From assembly GCA_018065765.1 (NCBI GenBank), contig JAGHSR010000070.1, positions 1 to 38,853 of the forward strand: a stretch of 38,853 nucleotides of DNA, written 5' to 3'. Every line of letters begins with the position of its first letter. Positions within the stretch are counted from its first letter, which is position 1. Below, one piece after another: positions 16,515 to 25,337 of this stretch. Position numbers and translations under genes: made by a program. The stretch comes from Candidatus Colicola coprequi (lineage in GTDB: Bacteria > Bacteroidota > Bacteroidia > Bacteroidales > Paludibacteraceae). The notes beneath the pieces are model-generated. The model was not told the origin of the DNA. It searched no databases and saw only the letters and a list, made by a program, of their open reading frames with translations.

Positions 16515-18637
16515 ATGAAGAAATCCTTACTCTTTTTGCTGGTTTTGTTCGGTATTTCTTGTAGTCAAAATAGCCCTGTCGTTCTCGAATGGCAATTCAT
16601 AGCCAATGATGTGGAACCCGGTGTGTGTGAAGCACAACTCACCATGACCAATGTTAGCCACAAGACCCTCAAAGGTGATTGGAAAATGTACTTTGGTTTT
16701 ATGTCCCTTCACCCCATCTACAATCAGGGCGACCAACTAAAGGAAACAGAGATACAAGCCTCATATCATAGTCTCGAACCAACGGAAACGTTTGTTCCGC
16801 TCAAGGCAGGTGAGTCACGCAGTTTTGTACTTCGTTACCGCGGCAGTGCCATTCGTGAGAATATCCATCCCGAGGGCGTGTTCATAGTCCGTGGCGAAAA
16901 ACCCGATAAGAAAGGTGTGGCAGTCAGTGTGCCTTTGACCACCGTTCCCTATACCAACCGCCTACAAATGCAACGGCAGATAGACCATTGGGAGAAAACG
17001 CCTTATGCCGACGGTGAATATGTATATTCATACATTGAGAACATTCTCTCTACCCCCAAAACCGACAAGCGTCTTCTACCTCTGCTACCTCAGCCTAAAA
17101 TAGTGATCTGGGGCGAGGGGTACGCTCATGTAGATAGTGCACAAGTGGTAGTGCTGAACACACAACTACCGGAAGAAGGTTACCGACTGCGCATCACGCA
17201 TGATACCATCTACATCAGCACCAACGATGATGCAGCGGGTATCTATTACGCTAAGCAAACATTGGCTGCCATCACAAATGATGGTCAAGCACCATGTGTG
17301 ACCATTATCGACTGGCCTGACCTGCATCATCGCGGTATTATGTTGGATATCGTGCGTAATTATTACCCTGCCGATTCATTAAGCGCGTTTTGGATGTGAT
17401 GGCGACACAAAAACTCAATGTATTACACCTGCATATCAGTGACGATGAAGGATGGCGTTTGGAGATTCCCGGACTGCCTGAACTGACAGAACAAGGCGCT
17501 CGACGCGGCTATTCGTTGGACGAAACAGAATGTTTATGGCCTATGTATGTGGGCGGATGGGACTATACCAATCCCAACTCCACCAATAACGGATATGTGA
17601 CTCGTGAAGAATATATCGCTCTGATACAATATGCAGCTGAGCGGCAGATACGTATTATACCTGAAGTAGATATGCCCGGACACATGCGCGGTTGCAAAAA
17701 AGCCATGCATGGTCTGCTCACAGATAGCGTGTTAGAAGCCCGCAAATACAACTCGGCACAAAACTACAATGACAACGTCATAGCGGTCAGTAATCCGTAT
17801 GCCTTAGAGTTCATTGACAAGGTCATCACCGAGATTGTAGCCATGTACCGTGAATCCGGTTATCCGCTCAGTATCTTCAATATAGGTGGTGACGAAGTAC
17901 CCAAGGGGGCGCTTACTAAGGAGGAACATCAGGCTTACATAGATGGTGTGCTGGCTATCTTGGCTCGTGAGCAGTTGCAACCTATGGGATGGGAAGAAAT
18001 AGATCACTTCTGCGCACCCGAGACAAAGGCTATTTGTTACTCGTGGCACAATACGTATGAGAAATCACTCGAAATGGCTGACAAGGGTTATCCGGTCGTT
18101 TTGGCAAATGCCAACCGTCTGTATTTTGATTTTGCGTATTGTAAACATCATCAGGAGAAAGGCTTGGATTGGGGCGGATTTACCGATGAATACCGCAGTT
18201 TTGATTGGGAACCGCTCATTCACGACAATATTATCGGAATGAACGCTCAACTATGGTCGGAAGTCATTCGCGACTTTTCACAAGTGGAGTGGCAAATCTA
18301 TCCTAAGATTTACGGTTTGGCAGAGCGTTCGTGGAACAACCGTTCTGCTCTGACTCTGAGCGAATACAATACTCTCGTCTATGAGGTGGCTTTGCCTCGT
18401 CTGCATGCCCGGAGGCATAATTTCCACTTGCAGCAACCGGGAATTCATGTCGCCGATGGCATAGTGACTATCAACAAGGTGATGCAAGGCGGCACCATCT
18501 CCTACACCACCGATGGAACGACCTGGCAAACCTATCAAGGCGCCTTTGCTATTGATACAACCGAAGTAGAAACAATTATGGCCAAGATTGATTATCTTGA
18601 CCATGAATCCAACACCACATGGTGGTGGAAAGATTGA
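16515..18637 (+). pseudogene. Beta-N-acetylhexosaminidase (GH20) lipoprotein, interrupted by a -1 frameshift
   Basis: If the frame is repaired this is a 707-708-residue chitobiase-like enzyme removing terminal GlcNAc/GalNAc. Part 1 (16515-17399) has a lipoprotein signal (MKKSLLFLLVLFGISCSQ), a CHB_HEX-like domain (VVLEWQFIANDVEPGV), the GH20b domain, and the start of the barrel (HHRGIMLDIVRNYYP). Part 2 (frame of 17390-18637) continues with DVMATQKLNVLHLHISDDEGWRLEI, the catalytic FNIGGDEVPKG (Asp-Glu pair), and a C-terminal HEX_C region (GGTISYTTDGTTW). The frame is lost at the T run 17388-17391: one more T would restore AFLDVM. This is a recent mutation, a sequencing or assembly error, or a slip site. 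Confidence 0.88.
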
Positions 18638-18646
18638 TACTGCTAA

Positions 18647-19606
18647 CTAAGCAAAATCGATGATATGGTGAATAGAGATGATACCGATGATGGTTTCGGT
18701 GTCATCTCTTTCTGTAACGGCTAACGTGGTGATGTTGTATTTATCCATCACAGCGAGAGCATCACTCAGCAGGGCATCTTGACTGATTTTCTTGAACGAA
18801 GGAGTCATTATCTGCTGCGCAGTGATATGCAAATCATCGTATTTTTGTATAGCACGTCTGAGATCACCATCGGTGATAATACCCAAGCACTTGCCACCAT
18901 CCACCTTATCATAGACCATCGTCATCCCCAAATGCTTATCCGACATCTCGCAGACCAGATCTCTAAATGGAGTGTTCAGTTCTACACGCGGTACAGCCGC
19001 AGTCATGCTATTCCTGACGCGGCGCAATAGTTTACGTCCCAAAGCTCCACCGGGGTGATAGACGGCAAAATTCTCAGCGCGGAAGTGGCGTTTCTCCATC
19101 AAACATACCATCAGCGCATCACTCATGAGTAGCGTAGCTGTGGTACTTGTGGTAGGTGCCAATCCCAACGGACAAGCCTCTTTATCCACATGCACATTGA
19201 GAACGTAGTCACAATTCTTGGCGAGTTGACTAGTTACATCACCCGTCATAGCTACCAGTGTACATCCTAAATTACGGAGAGGAGCTATCACATTCAGTAT
19301 CTCATTGGTTGAACCGCTATTGCTAACCAACATTACCACATCCTTGCCACTTATCATTCCCAAATCGCCATGAACAGCTTCGGCTGCATTGACGAAAATG
19401 GCAGGCGTACCGGTACTCGCCATTGATGAAGCCATCTTATGACCAATGATACCCGTTTTGCCGATACCCATCACTACCAACTTACCGGTGCAGTTGTATA
19501 TCAACTCAACTACCGCATCAAACTGCTCACCAATCAATTGGCTCAGCTTCTCAAACTCAGTTATCTCTTCGGTGAAGATTTCTTTGGCACGTTCTGAATA
19601 CTTCAT
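18647..19606 (-). CDS. kdsD: Arabinose-5-phosphate isomerase (KpsF/GutQ family)
   Basis: A 319-residue cytoplasmic isomerase that makes D-arabinose 5-phosphate from ribulose 5-phosphate for Kdo synthesis. An N-terminal SIS domain carries VMGIGKTGIIGHKMASSMASTGTPAIFVNAAEAVHGDLGM and the SNSGSTNE phosphosugar loop, then the catalytic YHPGGALGRKLL. Two CBS domains occupy about residues 200-319 (MTAAVPRVELNTPF..., MTPSFKKISQDALLSDALAVM). It lies 16 bp behind kdsA, so the two consecutive Kdo enzymes are co-expressed. Its stop is 9 bp from the convergent GH20 stop, with no room for a hairpin terminator outside the genes. Confidence 0.96.
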   Translation of the reverse strand: MKYSERAKEIFTEEITEFEKLSQLIGEQFDAVVELIYNCTGKLVVMGIGKTGIIGHKMASSMASTGTPAIFVNAAEAVHGDLGMISGKDVVMLVSNSGSTNEILNVIAPLRNLGCTLVAMTGDVTSQLAKNCDYVLNVHVDKEACPLGLAPTTSTTATLLMSDALMVCLMEKRHFRAENFAVYHPGGALGRKLLRRVRNSMTAAVPRVELNTPFRDLVCEMSDKHLGMTMVYDKVDGGKCLGIITDGDLRRAIQKYDDLHITAQQIMTPSFKKISQDALLSDALAVMDKYNITTLAVTERDDTETIIGIISIHHIIDFA

Positions 19607-19622
19607 GCTACTTAATCCTCTC

Positions 19623-20390
19623 TTATATTTTAGGCAGACTATCTATCTGCACTGCTTGTTTTAGTATTGTCTCTATATCACTCAGGCACACTTGGTTAGC
19701 GGCGTCAGAGATGGCACTGTCAGGATTGGGATGAACTTCCATAAATATCCCATCCACGCCAACGGCTAAGGCTGCCCGCATCAAGTAGGGAACCATTCTG
19801 CGATTGCCTCCTGTGACACCGGATTGAGAACTGGGCTGTTGCACCGAATGGGTAGCATCAAACACAATTGGACAACCCCACTGACGCATTTCCACCAAAG
19901 CAGTCATATCTACCACCAGTCTGCCATAGCCAAAACTGCTACCGCGTTCGGTTAGCCAAATCGACTGACCACCCACAGCATGCACTTTGTCAATAGCCCC
20001 CTGCATATCCCACGGAGCCATAAACTGACCTTTCTTGATATTAACTATTTTGTTCGTACGAGCCGCCGCTTGTATCAAATCGGTTTGCCGTGACAGAAAT
20101 GCCGGTATTTGTAGTACATCAGCCACCTGAGCCACTGGCTCGCATTGCCATGACTCATGCACATCGGTCACAATAGGGAGCGAGAACTCGGACTTTACTT
20201 CTTGCAGAATCTTCAGTCCCTCATCCATACCTATTCCCCGTTGTGAACAAGATGTACGATTGGCTTTGTCAAACGATGACTTGAAATAAAGTTTCACTTC
20301 ATACTGCTCACACACCCGTTTGAGTGTTTCGGCAGTCAGAAGAACCATCTCTCTATTTTCAATGGCGCAGGGCCCGGCAATGAGAAACAT
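19623..20390 (-). CDS. kdsA: 3-deoxy-8-phosphooctulonate (Kdo-8-P) synthase
   Basis: A 255-residue cytoplasmic enzyme condensing arabinose 5-phosphate with PEP to Kdo-8-phosphate, a precursor of the LPS inner core. Motifs: FLIAGPCAIENREM, YFKSSFDKANRTS, RGIGMDEGLKIL, TDVHESWQCEPVAQVADVLQIPAFLSRQTDL, NIKKGQFMAP, WLTERGSSFGYGRLVVDM and DATHSVQQP. The presence of C11 (AGPCAIE), H122-type residues and D-A-T-H does not by itself settle metal dependence. The N-terminus starts almost directly at the first strand. ATG shares one base with the stop of the preceding GH16-like gene; kdsD follows. Confidence 0.97.
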   Translation of the reverse strand: MFLIAGPCAIENREMVLLTAETLKRVCEQYEVKLYFKSSFDKANRTSCSQRGIGMDEGLKILQEVKSEFSLPIVTDVHESWQCEPVAQVADVLQIPAFLSRQTDLIQAAARTNKIVNIKKGQFMAPWDMQGAIDKVHAVGGQSIWLTERGSSFGYGRLVVDMTALVEMRQWGCPIVFDATHSVQQPSSQSGVTGGNRRMVPYLMRAALAVGVDGIFMEVHPNPDSAISDAANQVCLSDIETILKQAVQIDSLPKI

Positions 20391-21628
20391 TAAGCTTTGA
20401 CTAAATAGTTAAACTTGTCGTCAATAGTATAAACTGCCATGTTGGCTATTTCTATTTGCCCCTCTATGCCGGTGAGTTTCTTCTGCTCGCGTACAAACGA
20501 TTGAGCTTGTAGGAAGAGCGACATATTGCCTATAGAGTTAGGCATACGCAGTACTTCATAGTTGTTGACAAACCATATCAACTCCTGTTTGGTCCATGCC
20601 AAATGGATATAGTTCCATTTTTGTGGTTTGATTTTCTTGATAAGCACCATATTATCCACGCGGTCTGTCTTTATACCCATCTGCACTTTTTTACCATTGG
20701 ATTGGAATAGTGTGATGATAGGCAGCTTGTCCTCGTTCTTAAGGCAGATGACATGATTGGCACTGCCGACACAGCGAACCTTGAAACGAATCAGTCCACC
20801 GTTCATGCGCATTTTATCAGCTGTTTGGATAACATCGGATGTGTAGGCAAAGTCTTTGGCAACAAAGCCCAACTTCTCATCCCAAGCAGCTTGTGTCTTG
20901 GATTGGTGTTTTACCTGTATTGTCATCACTTTGCCAATACGGCTGGTGTTCTGACCTCCGTTGTAAGCCTGCAATTCATGCACAAAACTATGATTCGCTT
21001 TCATAGCTCTGGTTTTGTACGCAAATCCGGGGCGCCAATCACTGGCTGCCAAGTCGGTATCCACATTGTCCGCCCACTGCTGAACATAACTTTCCCAGCG
21101 AGCTAACTCCTCGCCGTCAGCATGCAGGAAAAATTGTATATCCGCATTATTGATAAGTTCGGTATAACGTTCGTCCTGCTTAGACTCCGGAGTGGTGTAC
21201 CAGCGTTTAGGATTTGCCCAAAAAGCATTTTCCTGTTTGAATTTCTCGTCAGCCACTACATCCTTTAGACGCAGATAGTCTTGAACGGCCTGCTTGGTCT
21301 CCAACTTGGCCAACTGAGCGGATTGTTTTTCGTTGGGTTCAGCGATGGCTTTGAGTTGTAGGTAGTCATGCACAGCACCGCTCTTGCTTGCTTTCTCAAA
21401 CCGATGCAGGTTTTCGTACTGCTCAGTTTTTTTGTATTTGCGTTTGAGCAAATACATCTTGTTATCCTGGAACTCTTTGGTAGTAACAATTTTTTCCAGT
21501 TCGCGCAGTTGTTGGAGTTCAGCAGATTGCTCTACTTGACGATAACGACGAATGTTTTCACTGGTCTGATGAAGGTAAGCTTCAAATTTTTCGATTGACC
21601 AGATGGGGCTCTTGAAGAATAGACTCAT
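20390..21628 (-). CDS. Coiled-coil protein with a GH16-like (concanavalin-type) C-terminal domain, no catalytic motif
   Basis: A 412-residue protein with no signal peptide, so probably cytoplasmic. Residues about 30-150 are charged and helical with repeated units (for example GAVHDYLQLKAIAEPNEK and KQAVQDYLRLKDVVADEK, and a third TKEFQDNKMYLLKRKYKKTE). Residues about 190-410 are beta-rich with a jelly-roll look (GGLIRFKVRCVGS, KWNYIHLAWTKQELIWFVNN, GQIEIANMAVYTID). This resembles repeat-plus-GH16 proteins of Bacteroidetes, but the ExDxxE active site is missing: the equivalent stretch reads NEDKLPIITLFQS. It stands between a LOG gene and kdsA with 1-bp spacings, so is tightly co-expressed with Kdo genes. 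Function unknown. Confidence 0.7.
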   Translation of the reverse strand: MSLFFKSPIWSIEKFEAYLHQTSENIRRYRQVEQSAELQQLRELEKIVTTKEFQDNKMYLLKRKYKKTEQYENLHRFEKASKSGAVHDYLQLKAIAEPNEKQSAQLAKLETKQAVQDYLRLKDVVADEKFKQENAFWANPKRWYTTPESKQDERYTELINNADIQFFLHADGEELARWESYVQQWADNVDTDLAASDWRPGFAYKTRAMKANHSFVHELQAYNGGQNTSRIGKVMTIQVKHQSKTQAAWDEKLGFVAKDFAYTSDVIQTADKMRMNGGLIRFKVRCVGSANHVICLKNEDKLPIITLFQSNGKKVQMGIKTDRVDNMVLIKKIKPQKWNYIHLAWTKQELIWFVNNYEVLRMPNSIGNMSLFLQAQSFVREQKKLTGIEGQIEIANMAVYTIDDKFNYLVKA

Positions 21629-21629
21629 A

Positions 21630-22172
21630 TTAGTTGGTTGGTTGTGTTAATAATTCTTTTAGTTGTTCTATAGTGTCTATGAATATAGGTGCATATGACT
21701 CCTGTTCCGGCAAGAAACGCAGTTGTTTCATGTGCTCTCGCTGCTGTTTCAGCCCTTCATAAAAACCATAGTAATTAAGTATGTATATAGGTTTTTTATG
21801 CTCCCCTATTGTACCGCTGGCTATCACATCATACATCTCATCCAGTGTACCATAACTACCGGGCAGACATACAAAGCAATCAGCTATTTGGCGCATTTTA
21901 CGTTTGCGTGCAGCCATATCGGTCACTTTCCATAGGCGATTGCAGTTCTTGGCTTGTCTTCCGGCACGAATGATGCGTTCAGGTATCACTCCCTCCACGC
22001 GTCCTCCTGCCGCACGTACAGCATTGCTCACCCGGGTCATCAGTCCACCCGTAGCCCCACCGTACACCAATGTATGTCCTGCCGTTGCTATCCACTGCCC
22101 GAGTTCGTCTCCCATAAGAAGATAATCCTCCGGAATGATGTCTTTAGCCGAACAATAGACTGCGATTTTCAT
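21630..22172 (-). CDS. LOG-family (TIGR00730) Rossmann protein
   Basis: A 180-residue cytoplasmic protein: MKIAVYCSAKDIIPEDY, LVYGGATGGLMTRVSNAVRAAGG, VIPERI, then MAARKRKMRQIADCFVCLPGSYGTLDEMYDVI. The last segment is the LOG signature PGGxGTxxE with the second glycine replaced by serine (PGSYGTLDE). Family members hydrolyse nucleoside 5'-monophosphates carrying N6 groups, or have unknown roles. ATG at 22172 overlaps the gyrB stop (TGATG); an alternative TTG three bases earlier is less likely. Second of a five-gene leftward operon. Confidence 0.88.
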   Translation of the reverse strand: MKIAVYCSAKDIIPEDYLLMGDELGQWIATAGHTLVYGGATGGLMTRVSNAVRAAGGRVEGVIPERIIRAGRQAKNCNRLWKVTDMAARKRKMRQIADCFVCLPGSYGTLDEMYDVIASGTIGEHKKPIYILNYYGFYEGLKQQREHMKQLRFLPEQESYAPIFIDTIEQLKELLTQPTN

Positions 22173-24172
22173 CAAGCGTCGATGTTTGCGTAGGTTGCAT
22201 TTTCTTCGATAAACTCACGGCGTGGAGCCACATCGTCACCCATCAGCATAGCTATAGTATGATCTGCCTCGGCTGCATTCTCAATGGTCACCTGCTTGAG
22301 CAAACGACGCTCGGGATCCATGGTGGTTTCCCAAAGTTGTGTATCGCTCATTTCACCCAAACCTTTGTAGCGCTGGGTCTTGATTTGTTTCTCATCACCG
22401 TTACCGTACTTCTGAATGAAGTCACGACGCTGCTGGTCAGTCCAGCAGTATTCCTTGATGTTGTTACCCTTCTGACAGAGATAGAGCGGAGCGCATGCTA
22501 TGTACAAGTGTCCCTGCTCGATTACTTCTTTCATATGACGGAAGAATAGAGTCATAATCAACGTAGCGATATGTGCGCCATCCACATCGGCATCGGCCAT
22601 AATGATAACTTTATGGTAACGAATTTTGCTCAAGTTGAGCGCTTTAGGGTCATCTTCCGTACCGAAAGTAATCCCAAGAGCCGTGAAGATGTTTCTCACT
22701 TCTTCGCTCTCAAAGACTTTGTGCTCCATAGCCTTTTCCACATTCAGTATTTTACCGCGCAACGGAAGGATAGCTTGGTGTATACGGTCACGTCCTGTCT
22801 TGGCAGTACCTCCTGCCGAATCTCCCTCCACGAGAAACAACTCGCACTCCACAGGGTCTTTGCTGGCGCAGTCAGCCAGTTTGCCCGGCAGACCACCGCC
22901 TCCGAGGGGAGATTTACGCAGTACGCTCTGGCGGGCATTGCGTGCTGCTATACGTGCCTGTGCAGCTAAAATCACTTTCTCTACAATCTTCTTGGCATCG
23001 TCCGGATGTTCCTCCAGGTAGTTGCTTAACGCTTCAGCCACAGCGGCAGAAACCATACCCGCCACTTCGCTATTGCCTAATTTCGTTTTTGTCTGTCCCT
23101 CGAACTGGGGTTCTGCCACCTTGACGCTGATGACAGCAGTCAGACCTTCGCGGAAGTCGTTCGGGTCAATCGTGGCGTTGCCGTCCTTATCTTTCAGTTT
23201 GGCTTTCTCCAGCAGTTTGCTGTCTTCGGCATATTTTTTCATCACGCGCGTGAGCGCAGCACGGAATCCGGCAACGTGTGTACCACCTTCAATGGTGTTG
23301 ATATTGTTAACATAGGAGTGTACATTCTCATTGAAGTCACTATTGTAAATCATAGCCACCTCTACCGGCGTACCGTATTTCTCAGTATTGAGATGAATAA
23401 CTTCACTGATGAGCGGGGTACGAGTTTGGTCTATATAGCGAACAAACTCACTCAATCCTTGCTCCGAATAGAACACTTCTCCCTTATATCCCTTGATACC
23501 ATCTTCGGCATTCACGCGTTCGCGCTTATCTTTGAGGATAATCTTCACACCGGCATTGAGATATGCCAATTCGCGCATACGATTAGCTAGTATATCGTAC
23601 GAATAAACCGTTTCGGTAAAGATGGTATCATCAGGCCAAAACTGCACGAATGTACCGGTCTTTCCTTGTTCCCAATTGCCGGTAGCCTCGCTAATGTCTA
23701 TATTGTGTACAGGAGCCAATGGCTTGCCCTTAGCGTAATCTTGTGCATGGATTTTACCATCTCGATAAACCTCCACATGCATCCGAGTAGATAGTGCATT
23801 GACGCAACTTACACCCACACCATGCAGACCACCACTGACTTTGTAGCTATCCTTATTGAACTTACCACCGGCATGCAACACAGTCATCACCACCTCTAGT
23901 GCGCTGCGATGCTCCTTAGGGTGCATATCTACAGGGATACCACGACCGTTGTCCTGCACCGTGATACTATTATCCTGATTGATATGAACGGCTATTTCGC
24001 TACAGAACCCTGCTAATGCCTCATCAATAGAGTTATCTACAACCTCGTAAACTAAGTGGTGTAAGCCTCTGCCTGAGATATCACCAATGTACATGGCAGG
24101 GCGTTTACGCACTGCCTCTAATCCTTCGAGCACTTGAATACTCGAACCATCATACTTCTCTTGTTCTTCCAT
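22172..24172 (-). CDS. gyrB: DNA gyrase subunit B
   Basis: A 666-residue type II topoisomerase ATPase subunit; with GyrA it introduces negative supercoils. GHKL domain: EAVRKRPAMYIGDI, VVDNSIDEALAG, VQDNGRGIPV, HAGGKFNKDSYKVSGGLHGVGVS. Transducer domain, then the TOPRIM region with LVEGDSAGGTAKTGRDR near residue 447 and ADADVDGAHI near 530, and QRYKGLGEM in the tail. GyrB rather than ParE is favoured by the GyrB-type SPLGGGGLPGKLADC segment. It heads an operon with a LOG protein, a GH16-like protein, kdsA and kdsD. Its leader holds a CG-rich hairpin (24220-24242). Confidence 0.96.
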   Translation of the reverse strand: MEEQEKYDGSSIQVLEGLEAVRKRPAMYIGDISGRGLHHLVYEVVDNSIDEALAGFCSEIAVHINQDNSITVQDNGRGIPVDMHPKEHRSALEVVMTVLHAGGKFNKDSYKVSGGLHGVGVSCVNALSTRMHVEVYRDGKIHAQDYAKGKPLAPVHNIDISEATGNWEQGKTGTFVQFWPDDTIFTETVYSYDILANRMRELAYLNAGVKIILKDKRERVNAEDGIKGYKGEVFYSEQGLSEFVRYIDQTRTPLISEVIHLNTEKYGTPVEVAMIYNSDFNENVHSYVNNINTIEGGTHVAGFRAALTRVMKKYAEDSKLLEKAKLKDKDGNATIDPNDFREGLTAVISVKVAEPQFEGQTKTKLGNSEVAGMVSAAVAEALSNYLEEHPDDAKKIVEKVILAAQARIAARNARQSVLRKSPLGGGGLPGKLADCASKDPVECELFLVEGDSAGGTAKTGRDRIHQAILPLRGKILNVEKAMEHKVFESEEVRNIFTALGITFGTEDDPKALNLSKIRYHKVIIMADADVDGAHIATLIMTLFFRHMKEVIEQGHLYIACAPLYLCQKGNNIKEYCWTDQQRRDFIQKYGNGDEKQIKTQRYKGLGEMSDTQLWETTMDPERRLLKQVTIENAAEADHTIAMLMGDDVAPRREFIEENATYANIDA

Positions 24173-24219
24173 TTATGTGTTTTTAATTAATTTTCACTCG
24201 TTAAAAAATATATCGCAGG

Positions 24220-24242
24220 CGCGCGCATAACACGCACGCGCG
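24220..24242 (-). promoter_or_regulatory. CG-alternating hairpin in the gyrB leader
   Basis: CGCGCGCA (24220-24227) and CGCGCG (24237-24242) form an 8-bp stem in the gyrB mRNA (six G-C pairs plus two G-U) with a 7-nt loop. It starts about 5 nt after the predicted 5' end. The same bases are almost strictly alternating pyrimidine-purine, which favours Z-DNA under negative supercoiling. A regulatory role is inference. Confidence 0.5.
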
Positions 24243-24252
24243 AAAAACGTTG

Positions 24253-24283
24253 CAAAGGTACAACTTTTTTCGTAATATACAAA
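24253..24283 (-). promoter_or_regulatory. Promoter of the gyrB operon
   Basis: On the minus strand TTTG (24283-24280), 19 bp, then TACCTTTG (24260-24253) match the consensus exactly. Predicted start near 24247, giving a leader of about 75 nt. Confidence 0.8.
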
Positions 24284-24334
24284 ATATTTCGTTAAGAATT
24301 TTTGATTTTATTCCTAGCACACACTTTACCGCGG

Positions 24335-24370
24335 CTTGACTATTCTTTTTGCCCAATAGCAATAATCAAG
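24335..24370 (-). other. Inverted repeat at the end of the GT28-like gene
   Basis: CTTGACTATT (24335-24344) pairs with AATAATCAAG (24361-24370), ten pairs including one G-U in the transcript, over a 16-nt loop. It spans the stop codon at 24366. No U tract follows, so it is only a possible transcript end or stabiliser. Confidence 0.4.
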
Positions 24371-25337
24371 AATGTAAACACGAAAGGTATTCCTGTTCGG
24401 GTTGGCCTGGAGTAGGATAAAATTCGGCACGAGACATAAGGCCTAAAGCAGTCAAATCCATGATGGTGGTATAGCCTGAGCGAGCTATGATATGTGTGGC
24501 ATGGGATAAGGTTGCCTGCAGATCGCAATCATTCATCCAAGGATGGATGGTGATATTTCCCGAATGAATAACGGTGTTTGGTTTGCCGACGAGTCCCTGA
24601 ACAAGGACAAACAGCTCATCTGATTGACGAAAACGCTCCAGTAGTTGTTGCTCCAATAGGGTTCGTTGTGGTTCCAATCCTGACAAGACAGCCACTGTGT
24701 AGGGTGGCATGGCAGGTTGGTTATCTTCAGATGGAGAGAAGCGTGAGAGTGGACCTATGTAGGAGACCTTAGCAGCAATACGATTGGGGTGAAAACCATG
24801 GGACAATTCGCCTGCCAAAGAGGGATATTGTGCATAGTCGGGTATCCAGAGTTGGTCATACCTATTGATGACCCATGCGTGCGCACGTGTAGCCATGTCA
24901 TCCAGCCATCGCCATGACCGCGGCAGACGAATATGTACTTGATGGGTGATATACACCGACCGAATAGCCTGTGTGTGACTGCGAACAAACGACGATGAAG
25001 GATAGAAACCAAAACGGTTGTCGGATATGACGAGATCAAAATGTTCTATTGCCAATATATCTCGTAATGCAACGTGATCTAAGATAGCCCATCTAATCAG
25101 TTGCGGCAAAGCGCGTAACATGGCACAAACTTGGCTCTTCCCTCTGCCGTAATGCAGGTGCAAGTGTGGTAAGGTGAGTGAACATAGGGAAGGAAACTCG
25201 CGTTTGAGCCACGTAAGGCTATCACCATCGCCTGCTATCACAACTTGATGTCCCTCGTTAAGATAACGTCGGATTAGTGTTGCACAGCGCGTGGCATGGC
25301 CAAGTCCCCAGTTGAGGGGTGCAATAAGAATATTCAT
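24366..25337 (-). CDS. GT28/MurG-like glycosyltransferase, short C-terminus
   Basis: A 323-residue GT-B fold protein, probably cytoplasmic face of the membrane. It opens MNILIAPLNWGLGHATRCATLIRRYL with the glycine-rich acceptor loop (GLGHATR at 11-17), and later has IIARSGYTTIMDLTAL and PTPGQPEQEYL, the UDP-sugar binding end seen in MurG-like enzymes. The protein stops only about five residues after QEYL, where related proteins usually continue with another helix, so the C-terminus looks clipped. Substrate unknown. The ATG overlaps the stop of the radical SAM gene (ATGA), and both lie behind dnaG. Confidence 0.8.
   Translation of the reverse strand: MNILIAPLNWGLGHATRCATLIRRYLNEGHQVVIAGDGDSLTWLKREFPSLCSLTLPHLHLHYGRGKSQVCAMLRALPQLIRWAILDHVALRDILAIEHFDLVISDNRFGFYPSSSFVRSHTQAIRSVYITHQVHIRLPRSWRWLDDMATRAHAWVINRYDQLWIPDYAQYPSLAGELSHGFHPNRIAAKVSYIGPLSRFSPSEDNQPAMPPYTVAVLSGLEPQRTLLEQQLLERFRQSDELFVLVQGLVGKPNTVIHSGNITIHPWMNDCDLQATLSHATHIIARSGYTTIMDLTALGLMSRAEFYPTPGQPEQEYLSCLHS

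Noticed and set aside
17388..17391. Programmed -1 frameshift as a firm call for GH20
   Set aside because: TTTT is short, not a classical X XXY YYZ heptamer with a downstream pseudoknot that I could see; mutation or sequencing error is as likely.
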